Made by a program: the position numbers and the translations under genes. From positions 39,586,435 through 39,650,434 of the forward strand of contig CM032666.1 in NCBI GenBank assembly GCA_019095985.1: a stretch of DNA of 64,000 nucleotides, written 5' to 3'. Source of the stretch: Streblospio benedicti (taxonomy: Eukaryota; Annelida; Polychaeta; Spionida; Spionidae). Below the pieces are notes generated by a model, which was given only the letters and a program-made list of their open reading frames with translations, was not told the origin of the DNA and searched no databases. The first letter of the stretch is position 1. Each line of letters begins with the position of its first letter. Below are positions 1-14,200 of the stretch, piece after piece.

Positions 1-1366
1 TTTCATTGTGCGTGATATAGTTCGGAGTGTGTTTTTCAAGTTTTATTCTAGTCATTTTGTAAATTGGCGAAAACATCTATTTTAAAATATGCTTTACAAC
101 TAATTTTTAACTAATCTTTGATATGGACTGTGATATTTTACTATGCATTTTATGCGAAATAAACTGATACAATACAATAGTTTAGATGGTGCACATTTAT
201 ACGGAATACAATCAAAGGAATAGAGGATCTAAGTCTAGGTTCATATAAATATCATTAGCTCTAATTATTAGCTCTATAATAGCTTGTAAAGGTTGCTAAC
301 TAGATCTGCTAGACGGTCACACTGAAGTGCATGAAGTACAATTAACTAGATTTCGCCATCTACTAAGTCTAAGATATAATATAAGATAATGGTAAGGACA
401 ATATAGGCCATCTAATGGCATCTTACCCTATGTTATCTTTGTTATAACAAAGTTGCTAACTTATGTCTCTTCGGACCCTTGAATGCTTGTACATCTTTTG
501 AGAAATTTTCTAATATGAGAAGGTTCTATAATGAATAAGAATATGTTAAAAGCGCTTCCATTCATCAAACCATCTAAATTGAATAAATTTCAATATCTGG
601 CAGTGAAATAACCAATCATGTGCAACGCTATATTTTTATATATGTATAAATTAATCCGCTAGTTTAATATGATACATATTTTTTTTTCTCATAGAGATGT
701 AAAAGATGTGAGATAAACTGCAGCAGAGAAGACTTGAAACCTGCAGAATGATTGTACACAAATGCAAGAATAGGTCAAGATCATTATGAACGTACTTAGT
801 CAGGATATTTATATGGACTAAACCTTTATGAATGGACTAAACCCGTATGAATCTTATAAAGATTGCAATATCATGTGTATGTATAGTCAATGAAATCACT
901 TTGAACATAATACTACTTGTGTTTTCATTGGCATTTTCCCTCTTTTTGTAAATTATAAGCTAATTGAAATTTTACCTAAAGATCTGTAATGCAGCTAAAT
1001 CACCATTGCTCAATTTTACATGTAGTGCTCTGATACATTGACATTGAACAGACTTTAAATATATCTAAGACAAAGAGTGATAATAATGGTGATGATAACA
1101 CAGGCTAATACCATATAAACTATATAAAATTGTTGAAAATAGCAAATTCATTAAGCACTATCTAAATGATTTTCTTCAGTAAAATTAATGAATGTACCAT
1201 TGCAAGTCTATGCTTGGAACTGTATTGAAAACACTGACCACTAGGGGCGCTGCTGTGTTATTGATCACCATTGCAACAGCTGAGTTTGGCATCTTGTTCT
1301 ATAATATCTTTGATGTAAGCAATCCACGCGACGGTTTGTTTAGCGGGTCGACCATACTCCATAGAC

Positions 1367-1517
1367 CATAGGCAGATCCAGGTTTTTGGAAGGGGGGGGG
1401 GGCGCACGTAAGGAAAATGGGGCGGGGGCGCACTTACGGTATTTCATGAAAACCCCTATGAAAATAAAGTATTTTGGTGGGAAAGGGGGGGGGGGCGCCC
1501 CCCTAGATCTGCCTATG
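1367..1517. mobile_element. Small MITE-like element with G-rich interior
   Basis: The ends are imperfect inverted repeats: CATAGGCAGATCCAGG at the left, and the complement of CATAGGCAGATCTAGG at the right. The 151-bp interior holds two long G runs. Short elements with an end of this kind followed by a G run look like a non-autonomous DNA transposon. No coding capacity is present. The family is unassigned. Confidence 0.5.
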
Positions 1518-1586
1518 CAGACGACAAAACGCGTGTCGCGTGGATTGATATCATTTCAATCCACGCGAAACGCGTTTTGTCGTCTG
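1518..1586. repeat. Near-perfect 31-bp hairpin with CGCG motifs
   Basis: Arms at 1518-1548 and 1556-1586 are reverse complements with one mismatch in 31, separated by a 7-base loop. The arms are rich in CpG (ACGCG and CGCG motifs) in an AT-rich region. Related CGCG motifs recur at 1326-1352 and 1640-1675, and ACGCGTGATG occurs twice (near 1593 and 1665), so the hairpin may be the core of a larger decayed inverted-repeat element. Confidence 0.6.
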
Positions 1587-1819
1587 CCCACCAACGCGTG
1601 ATGAGGAATTAAACAGCCTATAGCAATGACGTTGTACCATACGACAACGCGACACGCGACAAAACGCGTGATGGGGAAACGCACACTGAGACAGATGGCT
1701 TTGTCCATAAATATCATAGGTCTTTGCACTAACTTAAAATGCACATGACAAAATACATCATTTGTTTGCACTAACTTGTAACATTTTACAATGTTCCCAA
1801 ATTCTAATTATGTCTTTAG

Positions 1820-2239
1820 GCATGGAATCATGATGTCAACCAGCAATGGTAATATCTACACAAATGGCTCATGGAGATGTGTGCCAGTGTCTCCTGAATT
1901 GTTGGAGAAAGGTGAATGTTTTTTACCAGAATTTGATGACTCTTCGTGGCCACATGCCCAGATATTGCCCAATCTGGAAATTACTGGTGCTCATGCTATG
2001 AATCCAAAAGCCCAATGCATTTGGCCTAAAGGAATAGGTGGCAAGCAGAGAGTAATTTGTAGATCACCGCGTGATGAAGATTTGACAATGGAAGTTTACA
2101 CAAAAGTCGATGATGCATTTCAGCTATATGGTGATGGCAAATTTCTGTACTCAGGAAATGATAGATTGATTGTGTACAAGTCGAAAGCTCCAAGTTACAT
2201 ACAGATGTTTGCTATTCATGCATATGACACTGGGATGGG
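1820..2239 (+). CDS. EGF-giant exon A: both half-modules, no EGF
   Basis: The acceptor AG lies at 1818-1819 and the donor GTAGGT begins at 2240. The exon starts in phase 2 with RHGIMMSTSNG, runs through a DDSSWP and an IWPKG motif to CRSP, and passes straight into VDDAFQLYGDG and FAIHAYD without an EGF between. It shows the module halves directly joined. An in-frame ATG at 1791 precedes the acceptor and is unlikely to be a real start. Confidence 0.8.
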
Positions 2240-5200
2240 GTAGGTATTTTCTCAACACGTCTTTCTATATCAGCATTTATGCAACATATCTCACTTATTA
2301 ACGCAGTTTACATTTATACAATGTAATAGATTAACAAATTGACACTTTTAAGTTATTGAAAGGTATTTAGATGAAAAAAGACACTTTTTGGACAATCTTT
2401 GGCATTAATTTCTTTCCTGCCTGGGTCACGGGACCAATTTTTTGTTCCACTATTTTGTTCCACGACTTGTATCAGCACCCCATGTTCATGCTAAAACATT
2501 GTCTTCCCACATCATGACTTCCTGTATCAATTAAATGTTAACAAAATAGTAAGAAATTAACAGTGATACCAATTGTAAACAATAGATTAGCCTAGGATAC
2601 ACGAACACGTCAGTGACGCTTTACTATATATGTTGCATGATGTATCACGATTGATTATTATAACATTTTCATAATATTACTTTTGAAGTAATTTACCCAT
2701 ATTCTACTCACGTCTGTTAATAGGTATGGAATTATGATGTCAACTAGCAATGGTAATTTCTACACCAATAGCTCATGGAGATGTGTACAAAGTTCTCTAG
2801 AATTGCACCAACGTAATAATTGGCAGAAGCCAGAATTTGATGACTCCTTATGGCCATATGCTCGGATACTGCCTAGTCTACAGGATACCAATCCTCCTGG
2901 TATGCACCCTAACGCCCGCTGGATTTGGCCAAAGGGAATAGAAGGCTTGCGGAAAGTCATGTGTAGATCACCAATATTAGGAAAGACTATGAACATTTGT
3001 GAAAATAATCCTTGTCAAAATAGCGGCACATGTTCAATCGAGGAGAGAGGAAAGTATGTGTGCCAATGCCCATTCGGTTATTCAGGAAATCATTGTGAAA
3101 TTGAAATCAACGAATGTAAAAGTATGCCATGTTATAATGGTGGTTGTTGCACAGATGAAATTAACCAGTTCACGTGTAGTTGTAGGCCTGCTTATGTAGG
3201 AGAAAGATGTGAACATGAAATTAATGAATGTAAAAGTAATCCATGTCAAAATGGTGCTAGTTGCGTTGATGGACTTGCTAGTTATACATGCCAATGCAAG
3301 CCTGGCTTTGGAGGAGAAAACTGCATGACATCTTTGCCTGCGATACCAACATCAACAAAGTTGAGTGATGATTGCATCAGTCCATGTCAACATGATTCTA
3401 CTTACACATGTGTATGTGAAACTGGATATACTGGTGAGACGTGTGATTTGATTACTGTTTCTGTAAACGTGGATAACAGTTTCACTGTGTATGCAGACGG
3501 TCAGTTTCTACTTTCTGGCAATGACGGGCGCAAGGTGTATACTGCAACAGCACCACGCAGCACAAAAATGTTTGCTATCCATGGAGCCAATGACAATGGC
3601 AGGTATATGTTTTGTTTTTGGTTTCGGTTTCGTTTTTGTGAATATCAATTATATTAAATGCTCTTAATCATTGCGTTTGTATTATGAACATCAAATACCT
3701 TCATCAATGGCTACTTATCTTTTTCCAACCAGTATAGGGGAAACTACATTATACAATGATAGGCAATTATTCTTAACATGATACAATGTACCTGCTGTGT
3801 GAAATAGTAAGTGGTGTAATTGGTTGAATTATACAATAACAGTTCAATCTTTAGCACAATTTACATTTTTAAACTGATATGTTCTCTACGGTCAACTCAA
3901 ACTTAAATAGGTTTTGCGTTTCGCTTCTTAGGATAACTTATACACTTTCAATCGTATTTTTCTACTTTATATTTTAGATATGGTATAATGATGTCAACAA
4001 GTAATGGTGTTTATACTAACACTAGTTGGAAATGCATTCAAGATGATCCAGATATAAATTATGGTGACAATTGGAAGCTGCCTTATTTTGATGACTCTGA
4101 TTGGGATAGTGCATCTAAAGTATTGCGGCATCAAGAAGACATTCACACTGGCATGCACACAAATGCAGAACGAATTTGGCCACCCTTCATTCAGTTCTCC
4201 TCTTCCTCAACTACTGTAAACGTGATGTGCCGTTCACATTACACAAAGGTGTGCAAAGACACTTTGTGCTACAATGGTGGGACTTGTTCTGATGAAAATG
4301 AAAGTTATATTTGCCATTGTAAAACTGGATACACTGGAGAGAATTGTGAGTCAAGCGTGTATGCGGAAACCATATTTAGGAATACTCAAGTGACAGTTCA
4401 CATCAATGTGGATGACATTTTCACTCTGTATGCAGATGGTCAGTTTGTTATATCTGGAAATTCACACAGTATAGCTTACAGTGCAACAGTTCCACTAACA
4501 ACACATGTTTTCGCTATATTGGCACAGGATTACCATAGCAGGTCTGATATTCTCTTGTGTTTTGCTTATTATTTTGTACTTCTCAGCTCATCGTCTCATT
4601 TCTGATGTGTTGGTCAGTGTTGGTTTACTTAATTAATTCACTTACCCGTATTTAGACACGCACAGTTATATGTTAATCTAAAAAAAGATACATAAAAAAC
4701 TAAAGATCAGGACATCATTTATATCTGGTTGACTTCAATATAATAATAATCATGATATGTGAATGAATTGTTTTGAATAACCATATCATTATTGTTTGCA
4801 GTGTGTATAATTGTATAGTATGTTAAAACATTTTCATGAATTTTGTGTATTTTAATGAACAATATTTTTATCCAGAATACTTTATCTAATGACTGATGTC
4901 TAGGTATGGAATATTGATGTCAACGAGCAATGGCCTGTATACCAACACCAGCTGGAAATGCATACAGGAAACTGGAAAATACGGCGACAAGTGGAAGCTG
5001 CCGCAATTTGATGACGCTGATTGGCCTTATGCAATGACCTTAACTAGAAGTAACGATGATAATCGTACTGGAATGTATCCAAATACAGAAAAAATATGGC
5101 CAAGAGCGCTGGGCGGATCTGTAAAAGTCATGTGCAGATCACCCCCCTTGAAAATTTGCTTGAAATTTTGTCTAAATGGCGGCACTTGCTCAATTGGAAC

Positions 5201-8200
5201 AGAGAGCTACACTTGTTTATGCAAATCTGGGTATACAGGAACACTTTGTGAACAGGTCATAGAAGATATGGTAGTAAATGTCAACGCTGATGATGCTTTT
5301 GATCTGTATGCTGATGGCCAGCTTGTAATATCTGGGCATGACTGGCGCATTGTCTACACAGCAACTGTACCACGGACCACACAGCTTTTCGCTGTATTTG
5401 GAAAGAATTCGGGTGGCAGGTTGGCCTATTATAGTGCATTTTTATGATGATGCTAATGTATATTCCATTTTTTCAAAACTGTATCAATGTTATTTTACAT
5501 ATACAATAGTCTACTATTGTCTGTGTGTTTACATAATATCTGTTGTATTTAGATGTGGCATCATGCTGTCAACAAGCACGGGCCTCTATACTAACACCAG
5601 CTGGAAATGTGAACCTGAAGATTCAAAATATTTTGAATGGAAAAGCACCGATTTCGAGGACTCTGATTGGCCGAGTGCAGTTGTCATAGAAAATCCGTGG
5701 ATAAATAATCCGACTGGTATGCACCCCAACGCAGAATGGATCTGGACTAAAGGGTTAAGTGAGAACGTAATGTGTCGATCACCCCATGTGGCATTATGCG
5801 ACAGAATACAATGTCTTCATGGTGGAACATGTTCTGGGTTCGATGAAAGGAACATGTGCTTATGTAAACATGGATATACTGGTAAACATTGTGAAGCAGT
5901 TTTATCTGTTTCCAGGAGCATGACAGTTGCTATCAATGTAGACGATGAGTTTAGTCTTTATGCCGATGGAAAGCTAGTGGAAAGTGGCAATCAGTATCAT
6001 GTCACACATCATACGACAGCACCACTTACCACACAGGTGTTTGCTGTGAAAGCCCGTGATTATGGATACCCGTAAGATATACCAACTTTTTTTCTTAATC
6101 ATTTCATGGTAATATATTTGTTATTTGATAAAGCATGGTCAGACTAATACAACTGTTGGGGTAACAAATTTATCTCCATGAAAAATAGTCCGTTCTAATC
6201 ATTGTGAGTTACTAGGGACAAAGTATGAAAATCAATTGATTGGAAATGTAATGCAATTTTAAGTCATCACATTGAAGAAAAATCACTGTAAATCTAGGTA
6301 AGGAGATAATCCTCAGATAGACTACAAAAAGAAAAATGTCCTGGTTAAAGACCATATTACCTTAAAAAATCAGCTCGAGATAGACATTTAAAATTCTACT
6401 AGTCTTTCAAAAAGCATTTTGTTCTAATATTTCAAGCTGGCTTATTTTTTGTCTGATCAATATTATTCATCACAATTTCTCACCATCATCGTTGTCGTGA
6501 GAATGATTATTTGAAGTAATGAAATGAAATTGTGCTTTTGTATGCTATCTAGATATCATGGTCACCAATGCAATACATGTAACTGTTATTGATATAAGTC
6601 AGGAGATTTAATGAAAAAGTAATGCTTTTTTCCATCATTATTCATTCATTGTCATTATCATTTTCATTACTTTGGGGTACACAATAATTTTTCCATTAAG
6701 TTATAATTACTACATACTCACTTTTTCCACGAACGTCATTATGATTAATAATGGCCTCGAGCGTCGTGTTAAGCAGGGTGGCATTCATCATGTTTGATCA
6801 CCAATGTTTGATCATCCCTTGATCACCAATATGCCTTACTTACAAATATTGTGAAATATATACAGATATGTTTGCATAGATGTTCACCTAAATGACGAGC
6901 TTTTATTATTAGTTAAATACAATATGAAATGGTTTATCCTGTTGTAAAATGTGCAATATGATTTTGTCAGGTTTGGTGTGTTGATGTCAACCAGCACTGG
7001 TCTGTATACTAACACCACCTGGAAATGTAGAGAAGAAACTAATCAGTGGGCTGACAGATGGATGCTCCCAGGTTTTGATGATTCTGATTGGCCTAATGCA
7101 GTGATAAAAGACCTTACTGATACTTACCCTAATGCTATAAACCACAATGCCAACTGGATTTGGGCTCATAGAGATAGTGACAAACAGGAAATTATGTGTC
7201 GATCACCTACCTTAAATATTTGTGGCAATGCTCCGTGTGTAAATGGTGGCACTTGTACTGCTGAAAACCACATATACTATTGCATATGCAGAACTGGATT
7301 TGAAGGAACCTATTGTGAGCAGCAAATAGATAAATGCATCAGTAACCCTTGCCAAAATGGTGCCACCTGTTCAAATGGAAATATAAACTATAGCTGCCAA
7401 TGTAAACCTGGATATAAAGGACATGATTGCCAAACAGTTGACATGGTATCAACATTCGCAACGTGTTTATACAGCGAAAACTACTGTGGTACTTACAGAT
7501 GTTCATGTAAACCAGGCTATACAGGAAAGAATTGTGAATCTGATTTTGACGAATGTAGCAGTAATCCTTGTCAGAATCTTGGTGTTTGTTCCCATGGAAC
7601 AGATGTTTATACATGTAAATGTAGTCCAGGTTATACTGGAATTAATTGTGATGTTGACATTGATGAATGTAGCAGTAGTCCATGTAAAAATTATGGCATA
7701 TGCACTCCAGGTCTAAATATGTATGTGTGTCAATGTATACCGGGTTATAAAGGCTATAACTGTGAAATCGACATTGATGAATGTAGCAGTCGTCCTTGTA
7801 ATAATCTGGGTACATGTTACCAAGGAATAAATTTTTACACATGCAAATGTCGAACAGGCTTTATAGGCACGAATTGTGAAATTGATTTCAATGAATGTAG
7901 CAGCAATCCTTGCTTGAATGGTGCCATTTGCACAGATCAATTCAATAGCTATTCTTGCTCGTGTATGACAGGATATACAGCTGAACATTGTGAAGTTAAT
8001 ATTGATGAATGTAGTAGTAATCCTTGTCAAAATGGTGCCACTTGTACAGATGAAGTTGACAGGTTTATATGCAGTTGCAAATCAGGCTATGCTGAAGAAA
8101 AATGTGAAGTTAATATCAATGAATGTCATAGCAGTCCTTGCCAACACGGAGGTAGTTGTTCAGATAAAGTTAATGGTTTTACATGCAGATGTAAATCAGG

Positions 8201-11200
8201 CTACACTGGACAACAATGTGAATATGATGTTGACGAATGTAGTAGCAAACCCTGCCAAAATGCCGGCTTTTGTACAAATGAAGTAAATCGTTTTATATGT
8301 AAGTGTAAATCAGGCTTCATCGGAAAACAATGTGAGGTTGACAATAATGAATGTAGTAGCAGTCCTTGTCAATATGGAGGTAGTTGTTCAGATAATGTTA
8401 ACAGTTTTACATGCAAATGTAAAGCAGGATATACTGGAAAACAATGTGCAATTAATATCGATGAATGTAGAAGCGGTCCTTGTCAACATGGTGGCACCTG
8501 TTTTGATGAAATTAACAGTTATAGATGCAATTGTAAATCAGGCTATAAAGGATATGAGTGTGCCGTAAATATTGATGAATGTAGTAGCAGTCCATGTAAA
8601 CATGCAGGTATATGTTCAGACGAAGATAGCGGATATGTATGTTCTTGTAAATCAGGTTACACAGGTATTCATTGTGAAATCAATGTTAACGAATGTATAA
8701 GCAGTCCCTGTCAAAATGATGGTACCTGTCAAGATAATGTTGGTCAATATGAATGCACATGTAAATATGGATATACTGGCAGCACTTGTGAAATTGATGA
8801 AGATGAATGTAACAGTAATCCTTGTAAGAATGGTGCCAGCTGCTCCCATGCCATTGGCAGTTACACATGTAACTGTCAAGTAGGCTATACAGGCATAAAT
8901 TGTGACACGGATATCAATGAATGTAGCAGCAGTCCTTGTAAACATGGTGGTACCTGTTCAGATTATTTAGGTTATTATAAATGCGATTGTAAACCAGGTA
9001 CATCTGGACAACGCTGTGAATTTGATTTTGATGAATGTATAAGTTTTCCCTGTAAGAATTATGGCATCTGTGCACATGGAATCAATTATTATGTATGCAG
9101 ATGTAAACCTGGATTTGTAGGAACACATTGTGAAGTTAACATCGATGAATGCAGTAGCAATCCATGTCAACATGGTGCCACATGTTTGGACAGGTTTAAC
9201 AGATATCAATGTCAATGTAAATCAGGATATACGGGGAAAACATGTGAACTTGATATTGATGAATGTAGCAGTAATCCTTGTTTGAATTATGGCATTTGCA
9301 CACATGAAATAGACATCTACTTTTGTGACTGTCAGCCAGGCTATATGGGAAAGGAATGTGAGGCGGACATTGACGAATGCAGCAGCAATCCTTGTCAACA
9401 TTTTGCTACCTGCATACAAGGAATTGATACATACCAATGCAAATGTAAAAGTGGTTATACCGGTCATAATTGTGAAGCTGATATCAACGAATGCACTACA
9501 AGTCCATGTCTAAACTTTGCTACTTGTGAGAATGTAATGGGAAGTTACACATGTAACTGTGCACGTGGCTACGCAGGACGCAGCTGCGAAACAGAGATTG
9601 ATGAGTGTATGAGCAGCCCATGTAAACATGATGCCTCTTGTACCCATGATATTGATGATTACACATGTATTTGCAAAGATGGATATACAGGACATAATTG
9701 TGAATCTGATTTTGATGAATGTAGCAGCAGTCCATGTGAAAATAGTGCAAGTTGCTCCCAAGGACTTGATATTTACTTTTGTTCTTGTAAGACTGGTTTT
9801 ACTGGAGAAAATTGTGAAGTTGACATCAATGAATGTAGCAGCAGTCCTTGTCAAAATCTTGGAACATGTTCACAGGGAATTAATTTGTTTGTATGTGCAT
9901 GTCATCTTGGATATTCTGGAATAAAGTGTGAAATTGATATAGATGAATGTAGCAGTAAACCATGTAAAAATGGTGCCAGTTGTATCAATGGAATTGGCGT
10001 GTATAGATGTACATGTGTAGCAGGTTATGCTGGTGTAAGTTGTGAAGTTGATATTGACGAATGCAGCAGCAATCCTTGTTTGAATGGTGCAGATTGCATT
10101 GATGAAATTGATAGCTACAGGTGCTCATGTAAACCAGGATATACAGCTGAACATTGCGAAACAAATATCAATGAATGTAACAGCAGTCCATGCCAATTTG
10201 GTGGCACTTGTACAGATGAAGTTGATAGATTTAAATGCCAGTGTAAATCAGGCTATATCGGAAATCTCTGTGAAGTGAACTTTGATGAATGTAGCAGTGG
10301 TCCGTGTAAGCATAGTGGAACATGTTCAGATGAAATTAATAAATATTCATGCAATTGTAAGTCAGGATATTCAGGGAATAATTGTGAAATTGATATTGAT
10401 GAATGTGGTAGTCATCCCTGTCAACATAGTGGCATCTGTTCTGATGAAGTGAACAGATTTGTATGCAAATGTAACTCAGGATACACTGGAAGATTATGTG
10501 AAATTAATATTGATGAATGTAGTAGCAGTCCCTGCCAACATGGCGCCACTTGTTCAGATGGCGTTGACAAATTTAAGTGTTATTGTAAATCAGGCTATAT
10601 TGGACATACTTGTGAAGTAAATATTAATGAATGTAGTAGCAGTCCATGCCAACATAGGGGCACTTGTTCAGATGAAATTGATAAATATAAATGCAACTGT
10701 AAATCAGGATATACTGGAGATCATTGTGAAGTAGATATTAATGAATGTAATAGCAGTCCTTGTCAACATAGTGGGACATGTTTAGATGAAATCAACAGAT
10801 TTTCCTGCAAATGTCATTCCGGTTATTCTGGAAAGATATGTGAAGTTAATATTGATGAATGCAGAAGTAGCCCTTGTGAGAATGGTGGTATGTGTTTAGA
10901 TGAAATAAACAGATTCAACTGCAATTGTCTGTTAGGATATACAGGAAACTATTGCGAAGTTGAAATAAATGAATGTGGTAGCGGTCCCTGTCAGCATGGT
11001 GGTACGTGTCTAGATCAAGTTGGTCAATATGAGTGCAAGTGTCAAAATGGGTATGCAGGCATCATCTGTGAAGTTGACATAGATGAATGTAATAGTAATC
11101 CTTGTAGGAACCGTGCCAGCTGCTCCCATGGCATTGGTAGTTACACATGTAAATGTAAAGAAGGCTATACAGGGATGAATTGTGGCATCGATATCAATGA

Positions 11201-14200
11201 ATGTAGCAGCAGTCCTTGTAAACATGATGGTACTTGTTCAGACAATGTAGGCCATTATACATGTAATTGTAAGCCAGGTACATATGGCATAAACTGTGGA
11301 TTCGACTTTGATGAATGTGGAAGTTCTCCATGTCAGAATTTAGGTATCTGTTCACAAGAAATCAATTATTATGTATGCAGATGTAAACCTGGATTTATAG
11401 GAACAAATTGTGAAGTTGATATCAATGAATGCAGTAGCAGTCCATGTCAACATGGAGCTACATGTTTGGACAAGCTAGACAGATATCAATGTCAATGTCA
11501 ATCAGGCTATGCAGGAACAAATTGTGAATATGATATTGACGAATGTAGTAGTGATCCGTGTTTGAATGATGGCATTTGCACACATGGAATAGACATCTAC
11601 TTTTGTGACTGTCAGCCAGGCTATATGGGAAAGGAATGTGAGGCAGACATTGACGAATGCAGCAGCAATCCTTGTCAACATTTTGCTACCTGCACACAAG
11701 GAATTGATACATACCAATGCAAATGTAAAAGTGGTTATACTGGACAAAATTGTGAAGTTGATATTAACGAATGCACTACAAGTCCATGTCTAAACTTTGC
11801 TACTTGTGAGAATGTAATGGGAAGTTACACATGTAACTGTGCACGTGGCTACGCAGGACACAGCTGCGAAACAGAGATTGATGAGTGTATGAGCAGTCCA
11901 TGTAAAAATGATGCCTCTTGTACACATGACATTGATGATTACACATGTTTTTGCAAAGATGGATATACAGGACATAATTGTGAATCTGACTTCGATGAAT
12001 GTAGCAGCAGTCCATGTGAAAATGGTGCAAGCTGCTCCCAAGGACTTGATGTTTATGACTGCTTCTGCAAAGCTGGTTTTACTGGAGAAAATTGTGAAGT
12101 TGACATCAATGAATGTAGCAGCAGTCCTTGTCAAAATCGTGGTACATGTTCACAGGGAATTAATTTGTTTATATGCACATGTCAGCTTGGATATTCTGGA
12201 ATACAGTGTGAAATTGATATAAATGAATGTAGCAGTAAACCATGTAAAAATGGTGCCAGTTGTATCAATGGAATTGGCGTGTATAGATGTACATGTGTAG
12301 CAGGTTATGCTGGTGTAAGTTGTGAAGTTGATATTGACGAATGCAACAGCAATCCTTGTTTGAATGGTGCAGATTGCATTGATGAAATTGATAGCTACAG
12401 GTGCTCATGTAAACCAGGATATACAGCTGAACATTGCGAAACAAATATCAATGAATGTAACAGCAGTCCATGCCAATCTGGTGGCACTTGTACAGATGAA
12501 GTTGATGGATTCAAATGCCAGTGTAAATCAGGCTATATCGGAAATCTCTGTGAAGTAAACTTTGATGAATGTAGCAGTGGTCCGTGTAAGCATAGTGGAA
12601 CATGTTCAGATGAAATTAATAAATATTCATGCAATTGTGAGTCAGGCTATTCGGGGAATAATTGTGAAATTGATATTGATGAATGTGGTAGTCATCCCTG
12701 TCAACATAGTGGAATTTGTTCTGATGAGGTGAACGGATATGAATGCAAATGTAGCTCAGGATACAGTGGAATACTATGTGAAATTAATATTGATGAATGT
12801 AGTAGCAGACCCTGCCAACATGGCGCCACTTGTTCAGATGGCGTTGACAAATTTACATGTTATTGTAAATCAGGCTATATTGGACATACTTGTGAAATAA
12901 ATATTAATGAATGTAGTAGCAGTCCATGCCAACATAGCGGCACTTGTTCAGATGAAGTTGATAAATATAAATGCAACTGTAAATCAGGATATACTGGAGA
13001 TCATTGTGAAGTAGACATTAATGAATGCAATAGCATTCCTTGTCAACATAGCGGGACATGTTTAGATGAAATCAACAAATTTACCTGCAAATGTAATTCC
13101 GGTTATTCTGGGAAGATATGTGAAGTTAATATTGATGAATGCAGAAGTAGTCCTTGTGAAAATGGTGGCATATGTTTAGATGAAATAAACAGATTCAACT
13201 GCAATTGTCTGTTAGGATATACCGGAAACTATTGCGAAGTTGGAATTGATGAATGTAGTAGCGGTCCATGTCAGCATGGTGGTACGTGTCGAGATCAAGT
13301 TGGTCAATATGAGTGTACGTGTAAAGATGGATATACAGGCATCAACTGTGAAGTTGACATAGATGAATGTAATAGTAATCCTTGTAGGAACGATGGAAGC
13401 TGCTCCCATGGCATTGGTAGTTACACATGTAAATGTAAAGTAGGCTACACAGGGATAAATTGTGGCACTGATATCGATGAATGTAGCAGCAGTCCTTGCA
13501 AACATGATGGTACTTGTTCAGACAATATCGGCCATTATACATGTAATTGTAAGCCAGGTACATATGGCATAAACTGTGAATTTGATTTGGATGAATGTGG
13601 AAGTTTTCCTTGTCAGAATTATGGTATCTGTTCACAAGAAATCAATTATTATGTATGCAGATGTAAACCTGGATTTGTAGGAACAAATTGTGAAGTTGAT
13701 AACAATGAATGCAGTAGCAGTCCATGTCAACATGGAGCTACATGTTTGGACAAGCTAGACAGATATCAATGTCGATGTAAATCAGGCTATAAAGGAACCA
13801 TATGTGAACTTGATATCGATGAATGTAGCAGTGATCCGTGTTTGAATGATGGCATTTGCACACATGGAATAGACATCTATTTTTGTGACTGTTAGCCAGG
13901 CTATATGGGAAAGGAATGTGAGGCGGACATTGACGAATGCAGCAGCAATCCGTGTCAACATTTTGCTACCTGCATACAAGGAATTGATACATACCAATGC
14001 AAATGTAAAAGTGGTTATACTGGACAAAATTGTGAAGCTGATATCAACGAATGCACTACAAGTCCATGTCTAAACTTTGCTACTTGTGAAAATGTAATGG
14101 GAAGTTACACATGTAATTGTGCACGTGGCTACGCAGGACGCAGCTGCGAAACAGAGATTGATGAGTGTATAAGCAATCCATGTAAATATGATGCCTCTTG

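Larger units (their letters stand above)
1..1819. other. 5' flank of the EGF-repeat gene, no confident gene
   Basis: I find no convincing coding exon here. The first clear exon of the EGF gene starts at 1820 in the middle of a domain, so earlier exons, with start codon and signal peptide, lie upstream of the window or are unrecognised here. One weak candidate is a short terminal exon at 695-751 (strong pyrimidine-rich acceptor, 18 codons, TGA), possibly the end of an upstream gene. An AATAAA sits near 157. Two G-rich tracts (about 1391 and 1486) belong to the small element at 1367-1517. Confidence 0.4.

Noticed and set aside
1791-1819. ATG at 1791 as the start of the EGF giant
   Set aside because: It lies before a good acceptor at 1819, the sequence between is not module-like, and the module starts exactly at the acceptor as in the other exons.
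5338-5552. Frame running from exon D through the intron into exon E
   Set aside because: The 133-bp gap has a proper donor and acceptor, and its translation (Tyr/Cys/Ile-rich) does not resemble any part of the module.
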